DNA of 5,560 bases from an uncultured Clostridia bacterium (GTDB taxonomy: Bacteria; Bacillota; Clostridia; Oscillospirales; Ruminococcaceae). The notes under the pieces were generated by a model. The model saw only the letters and a list, made by a program, of their open reading frames with translations. It was not told the DNA's origin and ran no database searches. Shown here piece after piece: positions 1 through 5,560 of the stretch. How positions within the stretch are numbered: the stretch's first letter is position 1; each line of letters starts with the position of its first letter. The DNA lies in contig CAMEYZ010000147.1 in the NCBI GenBank assembly GCA_945947715.1, positions 1 through 5,560 of the forward strand, read 5' to 3'. The position numbers and the translations under genes were made by a program.

Positions 1-2
1 AT

Positions 3-992
3 GTGTATCTTTTCTGGGGAACGGATTTTTATTCCATTGAGCTTTACACAAAGGGTCTTATCAACAAGCTTGTGGACAAGGACGCATGCGATCTCAATCT
101 TCACGAGTTCGAGGGCAGAGAGCTGGATGTCGGCGAGCTTTCGGACGCCTGCGAGGGTCTGCCCATGTTTGCGGAGTACAATTGCTGCACTGTCAGCGAC
201 CTTAACCTTTTCAACAAAAAGGAATTTACCAAGGAAAGCTATGATATGCTTATCTCGGTGATAAAAAATATCCCTGAGACCACTGTGCTGATATTGTACT
301 ATTCATCGCTGGATATATGCAAGGGAAGGTCAAAGCCCGACGAGGCATACACCAGACTGATAAACAATGTCACGAAGGTTGGAACGGTCTGCGCCTTTCC
401 CACAAAGACTGCTGCGGACGCAGTAAAGACTGCGGCTTCTCTTGCAAAGAGAAAGAAATGCGTGATCGGCGAAAATGAGCTGAGGTACCTCTGCGACCTG
501 TGCGCATATGATATGCTGATGATAGGCAGCGAGCTTGACAAGCTTTCTGCTTATGCTCAGGAGCAGCCTATTACGTCTGAAATGATTGAACTGCTCTGTC
601 CCGGCGAGAACGATGCAAAGATATATAATCTTACCGATGCCATAATCGCACGGAACAAGCCTCTTGCACTGTCGCTGTTTCGGGAGCTGCTGGATATGCG
701 CACGGAGATAATGCCGCTGCTGTATTCAATCACGGGCACCTATGTTGACCTTTTCAGAGCAAAAACTGCTCTGAAAAACAGAAAAAGTGCCTCTGACGTC
801 AAGGCAGATTTCAGCTATGGCGCCATGGGATTTTCTGTAGACAAGGCGTTTCGTACTGCGGGTAAAATATCCGACGAGCAGCTCAGCCGATGCTTGAAGC
901 TGCTGCTGGACTGTGAGTGCATGATAAAATCACGTCCCGAACCGCTCCACGCGGATATCGTTGAGGAAACTATCATTAAAATGCTTTCGTAA
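3..992 (+). CDS. holA: DNA polymerase III subunit delta (HolA), 5' end missing
   Basis: This is the clamp-loader delta subunit, which opens the beta sliding clamp so it can be placed on primed DNA. About 329 residues are visible. The frame is open to the window edge and the first visible residues (VYLFWGTDFYS) match the first beta strand of the AAA+-like domain I, where homologues have a Y-L-x-x-G core, so the true start lies a short way upstream and the GTG at position 3 is probably internal. Residues 52-58 (GLPMFAE) fit the hydrophobic clamp-binding wedge with its Leu-x-Phe core. The middle section (FPTKTAADAV, then ENELRYLCDLCAYDM and SELDKLSAY) fits domain II. The C-terminal helical domain III is recognised by the block around 205-225 (NLTDAIIARNKPLALSLFREL) and by CECMIKS near the end. 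As in other delta subunits there is no Walker A motif. It is the first visible gene of a tight plus-strand cluster, and its TAA overlaps the next gene's ribosome binding site. Identification rests on family pattern and is firm. Confidence 0.9.
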   Translation: MYLFWGTDFYSIELYTKGLINKLVDKDACDLNLHEFEGRELDVGELSDACEGLPMFAEYNCCTVSDLNLFNKKEFTKESYDMLISVIKNIPETTVLILYYSSLDICKGRSKPDEAYTRLINNVTKVGTVCAFPTKTAADAVKTAASLAKRKKCVIGENELRYLCDLCAYDMLMIGSELDKLSAYAQEQPITSEMIELLCPGENDAKIYNLTDAIIARNKPLALSLFRELLDMRTEIMPLLYSITGTYVDLFRAKTALKNRKSASDVKADFSYGAMGFSVDKAFRTAGKISDEQLSRCLKLLLDCECMIKSRPEPLHADIVEETIIKMLS

Positions 993-997
993 GGAGA
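992..997 (+). promoter_or_regulatory. Ribosome binding site deciding the start of the RNase M5-like gene
   Basis: AGGAGA begins on the last base of the holA stop codon. Its 3' edge is seven bases from the ATT at 1005, which is ideal spacing. The next ATG in frame, at 1128, is about 130 bases away and cannot be served by it. There is no in-frame ATG, GTG or TTG between this site and the conserved TOPRIM residues, so the site supports initiation at ATT. Confidence 0.7.
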
Positions 998-1004
998 GAT
1001 TTTT

Positions 1005-1619
1005 ATTATACATCTTGACAGTGCGGTCATAGTTGAGGGGAAATATGACCGTATCAGACTGAAATCGGTAATAGATGCGCTGATAATATGTACTGACGGC
1101 TTCCGCATCTACAAGGACAAGGAAAAAATGGCGCTGATACGTCATTATGCCAATACATCGGGGATAATTATCCTCACCGATTCGGATACCGCAGGCTTTC
1201 GCATAAGAAGATACATTAAGGGTGCTGTGGGCGGCGGTAAGATAACCAATGTCTATATCCCAGATATCTTCGGGAAGGAACGCCGAAAATCTGAACCCTC
1301 AAAGGAAGGCAAGCTCGGTGTCGAGGGCATGGATACCGATGTTATCATCAAGGCCTTCGAGCAAGCGGGAATCCGGCTTGACAACGAAAAACGTAACGAT
1401 ATATCCTCCGACCCGATAACGGGACTGGATATGTACGAGCTTGGACTTTCAGGCGGGAAAAATTCCTCGGAGAAAAGAAAGGCAGTCCTGAAAGCATACG
1501 GTCTGCCAGAGCTTCTGACCTCGGGGAGCATGACGGAGATTCTTAACACAATGACTAACCGTACTGACTTTATCAAAGAGTGTGAAAAAATTTTGGGAGA
1601 AAAATCTTTGGAGGAATAA
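1005..1619 (+). CDS. RNase M5-like TOPRIM protein with probable ATT start
   Basis: The product is a 204-residue TOPRIM-domain nuclease of the ribonuclease M5 type. In Bacillus the family member RnmV matures 5S rRNA; that role is inferred here. From the ATT at 1005 the protein begins MIHLDSAVIVEGKYD, and MIHLD is, from memory, the usual beginning of clostridial homologues. Visible TOPRIM parts are E11-G12 in VEGKYD, D59 and D61 in LTDSDTAG, and the LGVEGMD segment at 104-110, which corresponds to the GIGVEH region of RnmV. Residues from about 118 to the end match the M5 C-terminal domain style (DUF4093-like), with ELGLSGGKNSSEKR and a closing helix. Length agrees with Bacillus RnmV (about 186). 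Starting instead at ATG 1128 would remove E11 and the first strand, leaving an inactive stump, so that start is rejected. The gene follows holA by 12 bases and is in the same frame as holA. The family is often next to rsmA/ksgA; the neighbour here is holA. Confidence 0.8.
   Translation: MIHLDSAVIVEGKYDRIRLKSVIDALIICTDGFRIYKDKEKMALIRHYANTSGIIILTDSDTAGFRIRRYIKGAVGGGKITNVYIPDIFGKERRKSEPSKEGKLGVEGMDTDVIIKAFEQAGIRLDNEKRNDISSDPITGLDMYELGLSGGKNSSEKRKAVLKAYGLPELLTSGSMTEILNTMTNRTDFIKECEKILGEKSLEE
1610..1614 (+). promoter_or_regulatory. Ribosome binding site for the MBOAT gene
   Basis: GGAGG lies inside the final codons of the RNase M5-like gene, 11 bases before the ATG at 1626. Its position means translation of the two genes is probably coupled. 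Confidence 0.65.
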
Positions 1620-1625
1620 CGAAAC

Positions 1626-3086
1626 ATGGTCTTTTCCAGTCTGACATTCTTATACTTTTTCCTTCCCGTGGTAATGATACTGTACTTTTTTTCGGGAACA
1701 AAGGTCAGAAATGTGATACTGCTTGTATCGGGACTGCTTTTTTATGCCTGGGGCGAGCCGTTCTATATCGTGATAATGCTGATATCGACCCTTATCGACT
1801 ATACGGCAGGACGTCTTATGGACAAGTTCGACAGCGACGACAAAAAGCGAAGGGCATGTCTGCTTGTGTCGGTGATAATGAACGTGGGACTGCTTTCCAT
1901 ATTCAAGTACAGCAATTTTATCTTCGACAACATAAGCGCAGTGGTGGGGCAGACAGTTACCAATCCCTTTGTCAGCGTGAATAAATGGCTCAACGATATC
2001 TTCCCCTTTGAGCTGAACGAAAAGCGAATAGATCTTCCTATCGGAATTTCTTTCTTCACATTTCAGAGCATGTCCTATACGATCGACCTCTATCTGCGCA
2101 AAATAAAGGTCCAGAAGAGCTTTCTGAGCTTTGCTGCATATATTTCGATGTTCCCACAGATAGTGGCAGGACCTATCGTTCGATACGAGGACGTTGCTGC
2201 TGAGATCGACAACCGCTCCGTAAATATGTCTAAGATAAGCATCGGCATCGCCTATTTTGTAAAGGGTCTTGCGAAAAAGGTGCTGCTTGCCAATAATATC
2301 GGCGCTGTTTGGACGGAGATAAAGGCTCTCGATTACGGCGAAATATCAGTGCTCACCGCATGGATAGGCATACTTGCATTCACCTTCCAGATATACTTTG
2401 ATTTTTCCGGCTACTCCGATATGGCTGTGGGTCTCGGAAAGATGATGGGCTTCAATTTCCCTCAGAACTTCGACCACCCCTACATCTCCAAAAGCATCAG
2501 CGAGTTCTGGCGCAGATGGCATATCACCCTAGGCTCATGGTTCAGAAGTTATGTATATATCCCTCTGGGCGGCAACCGCAAGGGCATGAAGAGGACCCTG
2601 CTCAATCTGCTTATCGTATGGGCGCTGACGGGACTGTGGCACGGCGCAAGCTGGAATTTTGTGCTATGGGGACTATATTTTGGCATCATCATTATCATCG
2701 AGAGAGTGGGACTGGGCAAGCTACTGGAAAAGCTGCCCTCGGCTGTCAGCACAGTCTATACCTTCCTGCTGGTGGTATTTGGCTGGGTGCTTTTCGACAC
2801 AGATACTCTCGGCGATGCTATCATGTTCTTTAAGGCGATGTTCGGAGGAACGGGTGTTTTCGCTGACAGCTATTCGCTGTACATGCTGGCTTCCAATATC
2901 GTTATGCTGGTAATATGTGCCATAGGCTCCACGTCGCTGCCTGACAAGCTCTACAGCAAGCTCAACCGCAAGTCCGGAGCTGCTGTAAGCTATGCGATGC
3001 CTGTTATTCAGGCGGCAGTGTTGCTTATCTGCACGGCGTTTCTTACCGACGCCACCTACAATCCGTTCATGTATTTCAGATTTTAA
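1626..3086 (+). CDS. MBOAT family membrane O-acyltransferase (AlgI/PatA/DltB-like)
   Basis: This 486-residue polytopic membrane protein belongs to the MBOAT family. Such proteins pass an acyl group, usually acetyl, from a cytoplasmic donor across the membrane for modification of extracellular polymers (alginate by AlgI, peptidoglycan by PatA, teichoic acid D-alanylation by DltB). Family hallmarks in order are the N-terminal VFSSLTFLYFFLP start, a hydrophobic run at 30-55, LPIGISFFTFQSMSY at 137-151, MFPQIVAGPIVRY at 175-187, IYFDFSGYSDMA, FDHPY (H284), FWRRWHITLGSW (H299), YIPLGGNRKG, and LTGLWHGASWNF, where H339 aligns with the catalytic His of AlgI. Roughly ten or more membrane segments are present, and length is typical. 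The start is ATG with a good ribosome binding site, 6 bases after the preceding stop. The gene downstream encodes a DHHW protein, the usual extracytoplasmic partner. The sequence cannot say which glycan is the acceptor. AlgI-like is favoured over DltB because there are no dltA, dltC or dltD neighbours. Confidence 0.93.
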   Translation: MVFSSLTFLYFFLPVVMILYFFSGTKVRNVILLVSGLLFYAWGEPFYIVIMLISTLIDYTAGRLMDKFDSDDKKRRACLLVSVIMNVGLLSIFKYSNFIFDNISAVVGQTVTNPFVSVNKWLNDIFPFELNEKRIDLPIGISFFTFQSMSYTIDLYLRKIKVQKSFLSFAAYISMFPQIVAGPIVRYEDVAAEIDNRSVNMSKISIGIAYFVKGLAKKVLLANNIGAVWTEIKALDYGEISVLTAWIGILAFTFQIYFDFSGYSDMAVGLGKMMGFNFPQNFDHPYISKSISEFWRRWHITLGSWFRSYVYIPLGGNRKGMKRTLLNLLIVWALTGLWHGASWNFVLWGLYFGIIIIIERVGLGKLLEKLPSAVSTVYTFLLVVFGWVLFDTDTLGDAIMFFKAMFGGTGVFADSYSLYMLASNIVMLVICAIGSTSLPDKLYSKLNRKSGAAVSYAMPVIQAAVLLICTAFLTDATYNPFMYFRF

Positions 3087-3097
3087 GGATGTGAGCT

Positions 3098-4318
3098 TTG
3101 TTGAAGAAAAAGAAAAAAGCTTCCGCAGGAGTTTCCGTGGACCAGATAGAAAAGCTTGGCAAGAAGAGCGTAAAACGCAAGGTAGCAATTTCTGCAGTGA
3201 CGATGATACTGTTTTTTGCCATTCTGATATTCTTTGCGATAATGACCGTTTTCGGCGACAAGGCTTCCTTCTCGGAGCTTGAAAACAGATATCTTTCCGA
3301 CCCTCCGAAGGTATCTGCAAAGAATATCTACAGCGGAGAGTTTTCCGATGACACCGAGACCTATGTGGCGGACCACTTCTTCGGACGGAATATTTTCGTC
3401 AAATTCAAGACCTATGCCGACCTGTTCGTTGGAAAAAACGAGCGCAACGGCGTGTATATCATAAAGGGATCGAGACTTGCTCAAAGGGTGGACGAGCCGG
3501 ACAGTGCTCTTATCGAAACAAGCATTAACGCAGTCAATACCTTTGCTGCGGATAATCCTGATGTACCAGTATTCTTTATGCTGGCGCCAACTTCGGGGGA
3601 TATCTATTCTGACGAGCTTCCGAAAAATGCTCCCATGCTGGACGAAAAAAACTTTATCGAGAACGTGTACAGCGGACTATCCTCTGATATATCCACGATA
3701 GACGCTTACTCGGTCATGTCCCTCAACAAGGACAGCTACATCTATTATCGGAACGACCACCACTGGACGTCCTATGGAGCATATCTTGCTTACACCGCAG
3801 CAGCAAAGAAAATGGGCTTCACTTCTGCACCGCTGAGCTCCTTTGATATCGAGCATGCCTCCGACAGCTTCAAGGGAACTCTCTATTCCTCTGCGCTTTA
3901 CGATGGCATCGAAGCGGATACCATTGATTTCTATCACCCCACAAACGGCTGCAATATAACAGGGGAGTACGTCTATAAGAGCTTCGGCGAGGAGCCCGAG
4001 TTTTACGATGATATCTATTTCAGAGAATATCTTGACGTAAAGGACAAATATTCCGCATTTACAGGCTCAAATCAGCCGCTAATCAGGATAACCTCCGACA
4101 GCACTGGCGGAAAGCTCCTTGTCATCAAGGACAGCTACGCTCACAGCTTCGTGCCCTTTCTCGCACAGAATTATTCTGAGGTCACCATGATGGATATGCG
4201 CTATATCCAGATAAGCTACAAGGAGCTTATCGACGTTTCGGAATATGATAGCGTGCTGTTTCTGTACAATGCTGCAACATTTTCTACAGACGAAAATCTG
4301 AAAAGACTGACCTACTAA
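3098..4318 (+). CDS. DHHW family protein, AlgX/AlgJ-like putative glycan O-acetyltransferase
   Basis: The 406-residue product has a basic N-terminus (five Lys in a row), one membrane segment at about residues 29-52 and no signal-peptidase site I can see, so it is probably an anchored protein facing outward. After the anchor comes the family's F-S-E-x-E-N-R-Y-L block, then the DHFFGRNIFVKFK segment and KNERNGVYI. The eponymous DHHW is at 220-223, followed by TSYGAYLAY, and KDSYAHSF lies at 344-351. By analogy with AlgX and AlgJ, D220, H222 and S346 would be the SGNH-type catalytic triad; this is inference. The start is one of two adjacent TTG codons (3098 or 3101). An AAGGA at 3085-3089 serves either, and a stop at 3092 in this frame excludes anything further upstream. 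It follows the MBOAT gene by 11 bases, so the two probably work as a pair: MBOAT supplies acetyl across the membrane and this protein transfers it to a cell-surface or secreted polysaccharide. Confidence 0.88.
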   Translation: MLKKKKKASAGVSVDQIEKLGKKSVKRKVAISAVTMILFFAILIFFAIMTVFGDKASFSELENRYLSDPPKVSAKNIYSGEFSDDTETYVADHFFGRNIFVKFKTYADLFVGKNERNGVYIIKGSRLAQRVDEPDSALIETSINAVNTFAADNPDVPVFFMLAPTSGDIYSDELPKNAPMLDEKNFIENVYSGLSSDISTIDAYSVMSLNKDSYIYYRNDHHWTSYGAYLAYTAAAKKMGFTSAPLSSFDIEHASDSFKGTLYSSALYDGIEADTIDFYHPTNGCNITGEYVYKSFGEEPEFYDDIYFREYLDVKDKYSAFTGSNQPLIRITSDSTGGKLLVIKDSYAHSFVPFLAQNYSEVTMMDMRYIQISYKELIDVSEYDSVLFLYNAATFSTDENLKRLTY

Positions 4319-4356
4319 TTTTTGACGTATTTTTTGTGATAGTCGGAAAAAACAGG

Positions 4357-4383
4357 GCAGAAAATCACCGATTTTTGCGTTTT
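4357..4383 (+). terminator. Weak candidate terminator after the DHHW gene
   Basis: AAAATC (4361-4366) pairs with GATTTT (4370-4375) around a three-base loop. The stem can be extended by a G-U pair and by GC/GC across a bulged A (4357-4358 with 4377-4378). Four T residues follow at 4380-4383. The stem is AT-rich and the T tract short, so termination would be inefficient. It is nevertheless the first stem-plus-T arrangement after the operon's last stop codon. Confidence 0.3.
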
Positions 4384-4423
4384 GAGTTCATATTGGCACA
4401 GACTGTTAGCGGTAGCCGAAATT

Positions 4424-4457
4424 TTATTTCCGCATAAAATATATCAAGCGGAAATAA
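4424..4457. repeat. 10-bp inverted repeat (hairpin)
   Basis: TTATTTCCGC at 4424-4433 is perfectly complementary to GCGGAAATAA at 4448-4457, around a 14-base AT-rich loop. There is no T tract on the plus strand after it, so it is not a standard terminator. It could be a protein-binding inverted repeat, an RNA stem, or part of an unrecognised small RNA. The pairing is plain; the function is unknown. Confidence 0.5.
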
Positions 4458-4499
4458 TACTGCTCTCCGACAGGATATCAGCTTTTTCGGACAGCGGTA

Positions 4500-4511
4500 T
4501 AAGCCGGCTTA
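4500..4511. repeat. 12-base perfect palindrome
   Basis: TAAGCCGGCTTA reads the same on both strands with no spacer, so it cannot form a good RNA hairpin. It could be a dimeric protein's operator, but it lies over 110 bases upstream of the rpe -35 box. Chance occurrence is possible. Confidence 0.3.
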
Positions 4512-4584
4512 AACGCGGTGACAGCTGCAGCTGCCCTCAGAAAAGCCCGTTATTGCAATTTGCATTTCCGCATCACATAGATAA

Positions 4585-4620
4585 CCGACGGCGGCGGTAG
4601 TTTTTTCCGCCGCCTGTCGG
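4585..4620. terminator. Strong GC-rich hairpin with T6 in its loop
   Basis: The left arm CCGACGGCGGCGG (4585-4597) pairs with CCGCCGCC (4607-4614) and GTCGG (4616-4620), giving 13 base pairs with one bulged T at 4615 and a nine-base loop that contains six T residues. No T tract follows on the plus strand, and on the minus strand only TTAT follows, so this is not a textbook intrinsic terminator. Its place between the upstream operon and the rpe promoter, five bases before the -35 box, suggests it stops or stabilises the upstream transcript. Terminator function is an inference. Confidence 0.45.
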
Positions 4621-4625
4621 ATCAG

Positions 4626-4654
4626 TTGACAGAATCGAAATTTTATTATATACT
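4626..4654 (+). promoter_or_regulatory. Sigma-A-type promoter of rpe
   Basis: A perfect -35 box TTGACA (4626-4631) and a -10 box TATACT (4649-4654) are separated by exactly 17 bases. Transcription should start near 4661, giving a 5' leader of about 35 bases. The spacer is AT-rich. Such a near-consensus arrangement predicts strong constitutive transcription of rpe independent of the upstream operon. Confidence 0.8.
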
Positions 4655-4680
4655 ATGTAATAGCAATACCTATATGCATA

Positions 4681-4688
4681 AAGGCAGG
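4681..4688 (+). promoter_or_regulatory. Ribosome binding site of rpe
   Basis: AAGGCAGG ends eight bases before the ATG at 4697, separated from it by a T-rich spacer. It supports that ATG as the start. Confidence 0.55.
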
Positions 4689-4696
4689 TTTTTTAT

Positions 4697-5344
4697 ATGA
4701 AAACTATTGTTTCAGCCTCAATTTTAAGCGCAGACCTCTGCGACCTGAAAACGGAGCTTATCAGTACCAAAGAATCGGGTGCGGATTATATCCACTTCGA
4801 CGTTATGGACGGAGTGTTCGTAAATAATATCAGCTATGGCATACCTGTGCTCAAATGCGTCAGGAAAGCTACTGATATGTTTCTGGACGTGCATCTGATG
4901 ATAACCGAGCCTCACCGCTATATTAAGGAATTTGCCGAAAGCGGCGCGGATATGATAACCTTCCACACCGAAGCGGGAAGCGATGTCTCCGAGACAATAA
5001 AGCTTATCCGCTCCTTTGGGAAAAAGGCGGGTATCGCCATAAAGCCCGCAACTCCTGTTTCGGAAGTGTACAAGTACGTCAGTGACGTGGATATGATACT
5101 CGTTATGACCGTGGAGCCCGGCTTCGGCGGACAAGGCTTTATCCCGGAAACTGAGGAAAAGATACGCGAGCTTCGCAGCTTTTGCAATGAAAAGGGAATT
5201 GACCTTGATATCCAGGTGGACGGTGGCATCAACGCCGAGACCTCCCGAAGGGTACGGGAGGATGGCGCTAACGTTCTGGTGGCAGGCTCCTATCTGTTCA
5301 AGGCTCCCGATATGGCTGCGGCTGTGAAGGCTATGAGAGAGTAA
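4697..5344 (+). CDS. rpe: Ribulose-phosphate 3-epimerase
   Basis: This cytoplasmic TIM-barrel enzyme interconverts ribulose 5-phosphate and xylulose 5-phosphate in the pentose phosphate pathway. The 215-residue length is normal for the family. The N-terminal SASILSADL (6-14) carries the usual substrate-contacting Ser8. Metal ligands are visible at H33 and D35 (HFDVMDG), H66 (DVHLMI) and D175 (VDGGI); D35 and D175 are the expected acid/base pair. The flexible loop MTVEPGFGGQGF (137-148) and the phosphate-binding VDGGIN and VAGS (196-199) motifs are intact. The segment VNNISYGIPVL replaces the more common VPNITFG form, and KPATP replaces NPATP; I have the impression that Ruminococcaceae homologues share these, so I do not read them as a change of function. 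A related activity such as allulose-6-phosphate 3-epimerase is a less likely alternative. The gene has its own strong promoter, and its 3' end overlaps the convergent minus-strand frame by 14 bases. It is not next to rsgA or thiN on the sides visible here. Confidence 0.95.
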   Translation: MKTIVSASILSADLCDLKTELISTKESGADYIHFDVMDGVFVNNISYGIPVLKCVRKATDMFLDVHLMITEPHRYIKEFAESGADMITFHTEAGSDVSETIKLIRSFGKKAGIAIKPATPVSEVYKYVSDVDMILVMTVEPGFGGQGFIPETEEKIRELRSFCNEKGIDLDIQVDGGINAETSRRVREDGANVLVAGSYLFKAPDMAAAVKAMRE

Positions 5345-5558
5345 TCTCTGACAGCCGTTCTACAGCATTTTCCTCCAGCACTGGAGTACAGTGTTCTCTG
5401 ATGTATGCTGCGTGTATCATGCTTCTCGCAGTGCCTGCATCATCTGAATGCTTTACCGACTTAAATCGACTGTCCTGTACAGCTGATATAATAAGACAAA
5501 GATATTCATCGGAATAGTAAAGACTGCTTGCTGCTGCGTTTCGTCCGATAAGAGATTT
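5331..5558 (-). CDS. Unidentified protein, C-terminal part only
   Basis: On the minus strand a frame enters from the right edge and runs 75 codons to a TAG at 5331-5333. The other two minus-strand frames of this stretch hit stops soon after the edge. The visible peptide starts KSLIGRNAAASSLYYSDEY and ends AVERLSEITLS, with AGTARSMIHAAYIREH in between. It is mixed and soluble-looking, with probable amphipathic helices and no membrane segment, and has the composition of a real protein rather than a shadow. I do not recognise the family. It converges on rpe and overlaps its last 14 bases; its start lies outside the window. Support is the long open frame in an otherwise empty stretch and the protein-like composition. 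Confidence 0.6.
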   Translation of the reverse strand, partial: KSLIGRNAAASSLYYSDEYLCLIISAVQDSRFKSVKHSDDAGTARSMIHAAYIREHCTPVLEENAVERLSEITLS

Positions 5559-5560
5559 TG

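Larger units (their letters stand above)
4319..4696. other. Non-coding gap with inverted repeats and the rpe promoter
   Basis: This gap of 378 bases separates the four-gene operon from rpe. I find no convincing gene; the one open frame (4382-4600, TTG start) has no ribosome binding site, no family resemblance, and runs into the GC-rich hairpin. The region contains a weak candidate terminator (4357-4383), a 10-bp hairpin (4424-4457), a 12-base palindrome TAAGCCGGCTTA (4500-4511), a 12-base palindrome CAGCTGCAGCTG (4522-4533), a strong hairpin (4585-4620) and a promoter (4626-4654). The string CGAAATTTTATT occurs twice, at 4417-4428 and 4636-4647. No known riboswitch or structured RNA was recognised. 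Confidence 0.6.

Noticed and set aside
1..261. ATG at position 1 opening an 86-codon frame
   Set aside because: This frame is out of phase with holA, which is well supported by family motifs over the same bases.
1128..1619. ATG 1128 as the start of the RNase M5-like protein
   Set aside because: It has no ribosome binding site at the right distance and would remove the first TOPRIM strand and its Glu, which are encoded in frame just upstream.
3113..3119. AAAAAAG slippery-like heptamer at the start of the DHHW gene
   Set aside because: It is read as AAA AAA G, not in the A AAA AAG phase needed for -1 frameshifting, and the downstream frame is already the correct long one.
2721..3320. 199-codon minus-strand open frame
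   Set aside because: It lies opposite the MBOAT and DHHW genes, has a low-complexity, Arg/Ser-rich make-up and matches no family; it is an antisense shadow.
4393..4428. TTGGCA followed by AT-rich sequence as a second promoter
   Set aside because: No acceptable -10 box occurs at 16-18 bases and there is no gene close downstream for it to serve.
4382..4600. 72-codon open frame in the gap before rpe
   Set aside because: TTG start without a ribosome binding site, protein ends in a run of Arg made by the GC-rich hairpin, and no family resemblance.
5373..5386. CTCCAGCACTGGAG inverted repeat as a terminator after rpe
   Set aside because: The stem is short with a tiny loop, there is no T tract on either strand, and it falls inside the minus-strand coding frame.

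Overview
The window reads as a piece of chromosome from a Gram-positive anaerobe of the class Clostridia, most likely Ruminococcus or a close relative. That placement is an inference from protein style: a clostridial-type HolA, a short RNase M5-like TOPRIM protein, an MBOAT/DHHW surface-acylation pair, and an Rpe of the form common in Ruminococcaceae/Oscillospiraceae. Purine-rich Shine-Dalgarno sites and tight gene packing fit. I see no mobile element, CRISPR array, tRNA or rRNA.

Positions 3-4318 hold four plus-strand genes separated by 6-12 bases, which looks like one operon. The first is the DNA polymerase III delta subunit (holA), cut at its 5' end by the window edge. The second is an RNase M5-like TOPRIM protein that appears to start at a rare ATT codon at 1005. 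The third is an MBOAT-family membrane O-acyltransferase with its catalytic His. The fourth is a membrane-anchored DHHW-family protein that carries an AlgX/AlgJ-like D-x-H ... S set. The last two form a plausible acetyl-transfer module: the MBOAT would move an acyl group across the membrane and the DHHW protein would place it on an extracytoplasmic glycan. The first two are housekeeping functions (clamp loading; probably 5S rRNA maturation).

Positions 4319-4696 form a 378-base non-coding gap. It holds several inverted repeats, one weak candidate terminator just after the DHHW gene, a strong GC-rich hairpin at 4585-4620, and a near-consensus sigma-A promoter at 4626-4654.

That promoter drives rpe (4697-5344), ribulose-phosphate 3-epimerase, with all expected metal and catalytic residues. 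At the right edge the minus strand carries the 3' end of an unidentified gene (5331-5558 and beyond) that converges on rpe and overlaps its last 14 bases.

Nothing here is a clear new defence or mobile system. The points most worth following are the ATT start of the RNase M5-like gene, the housekeeping/glycan-acylation operon, and the unidentified convergent reading frame.
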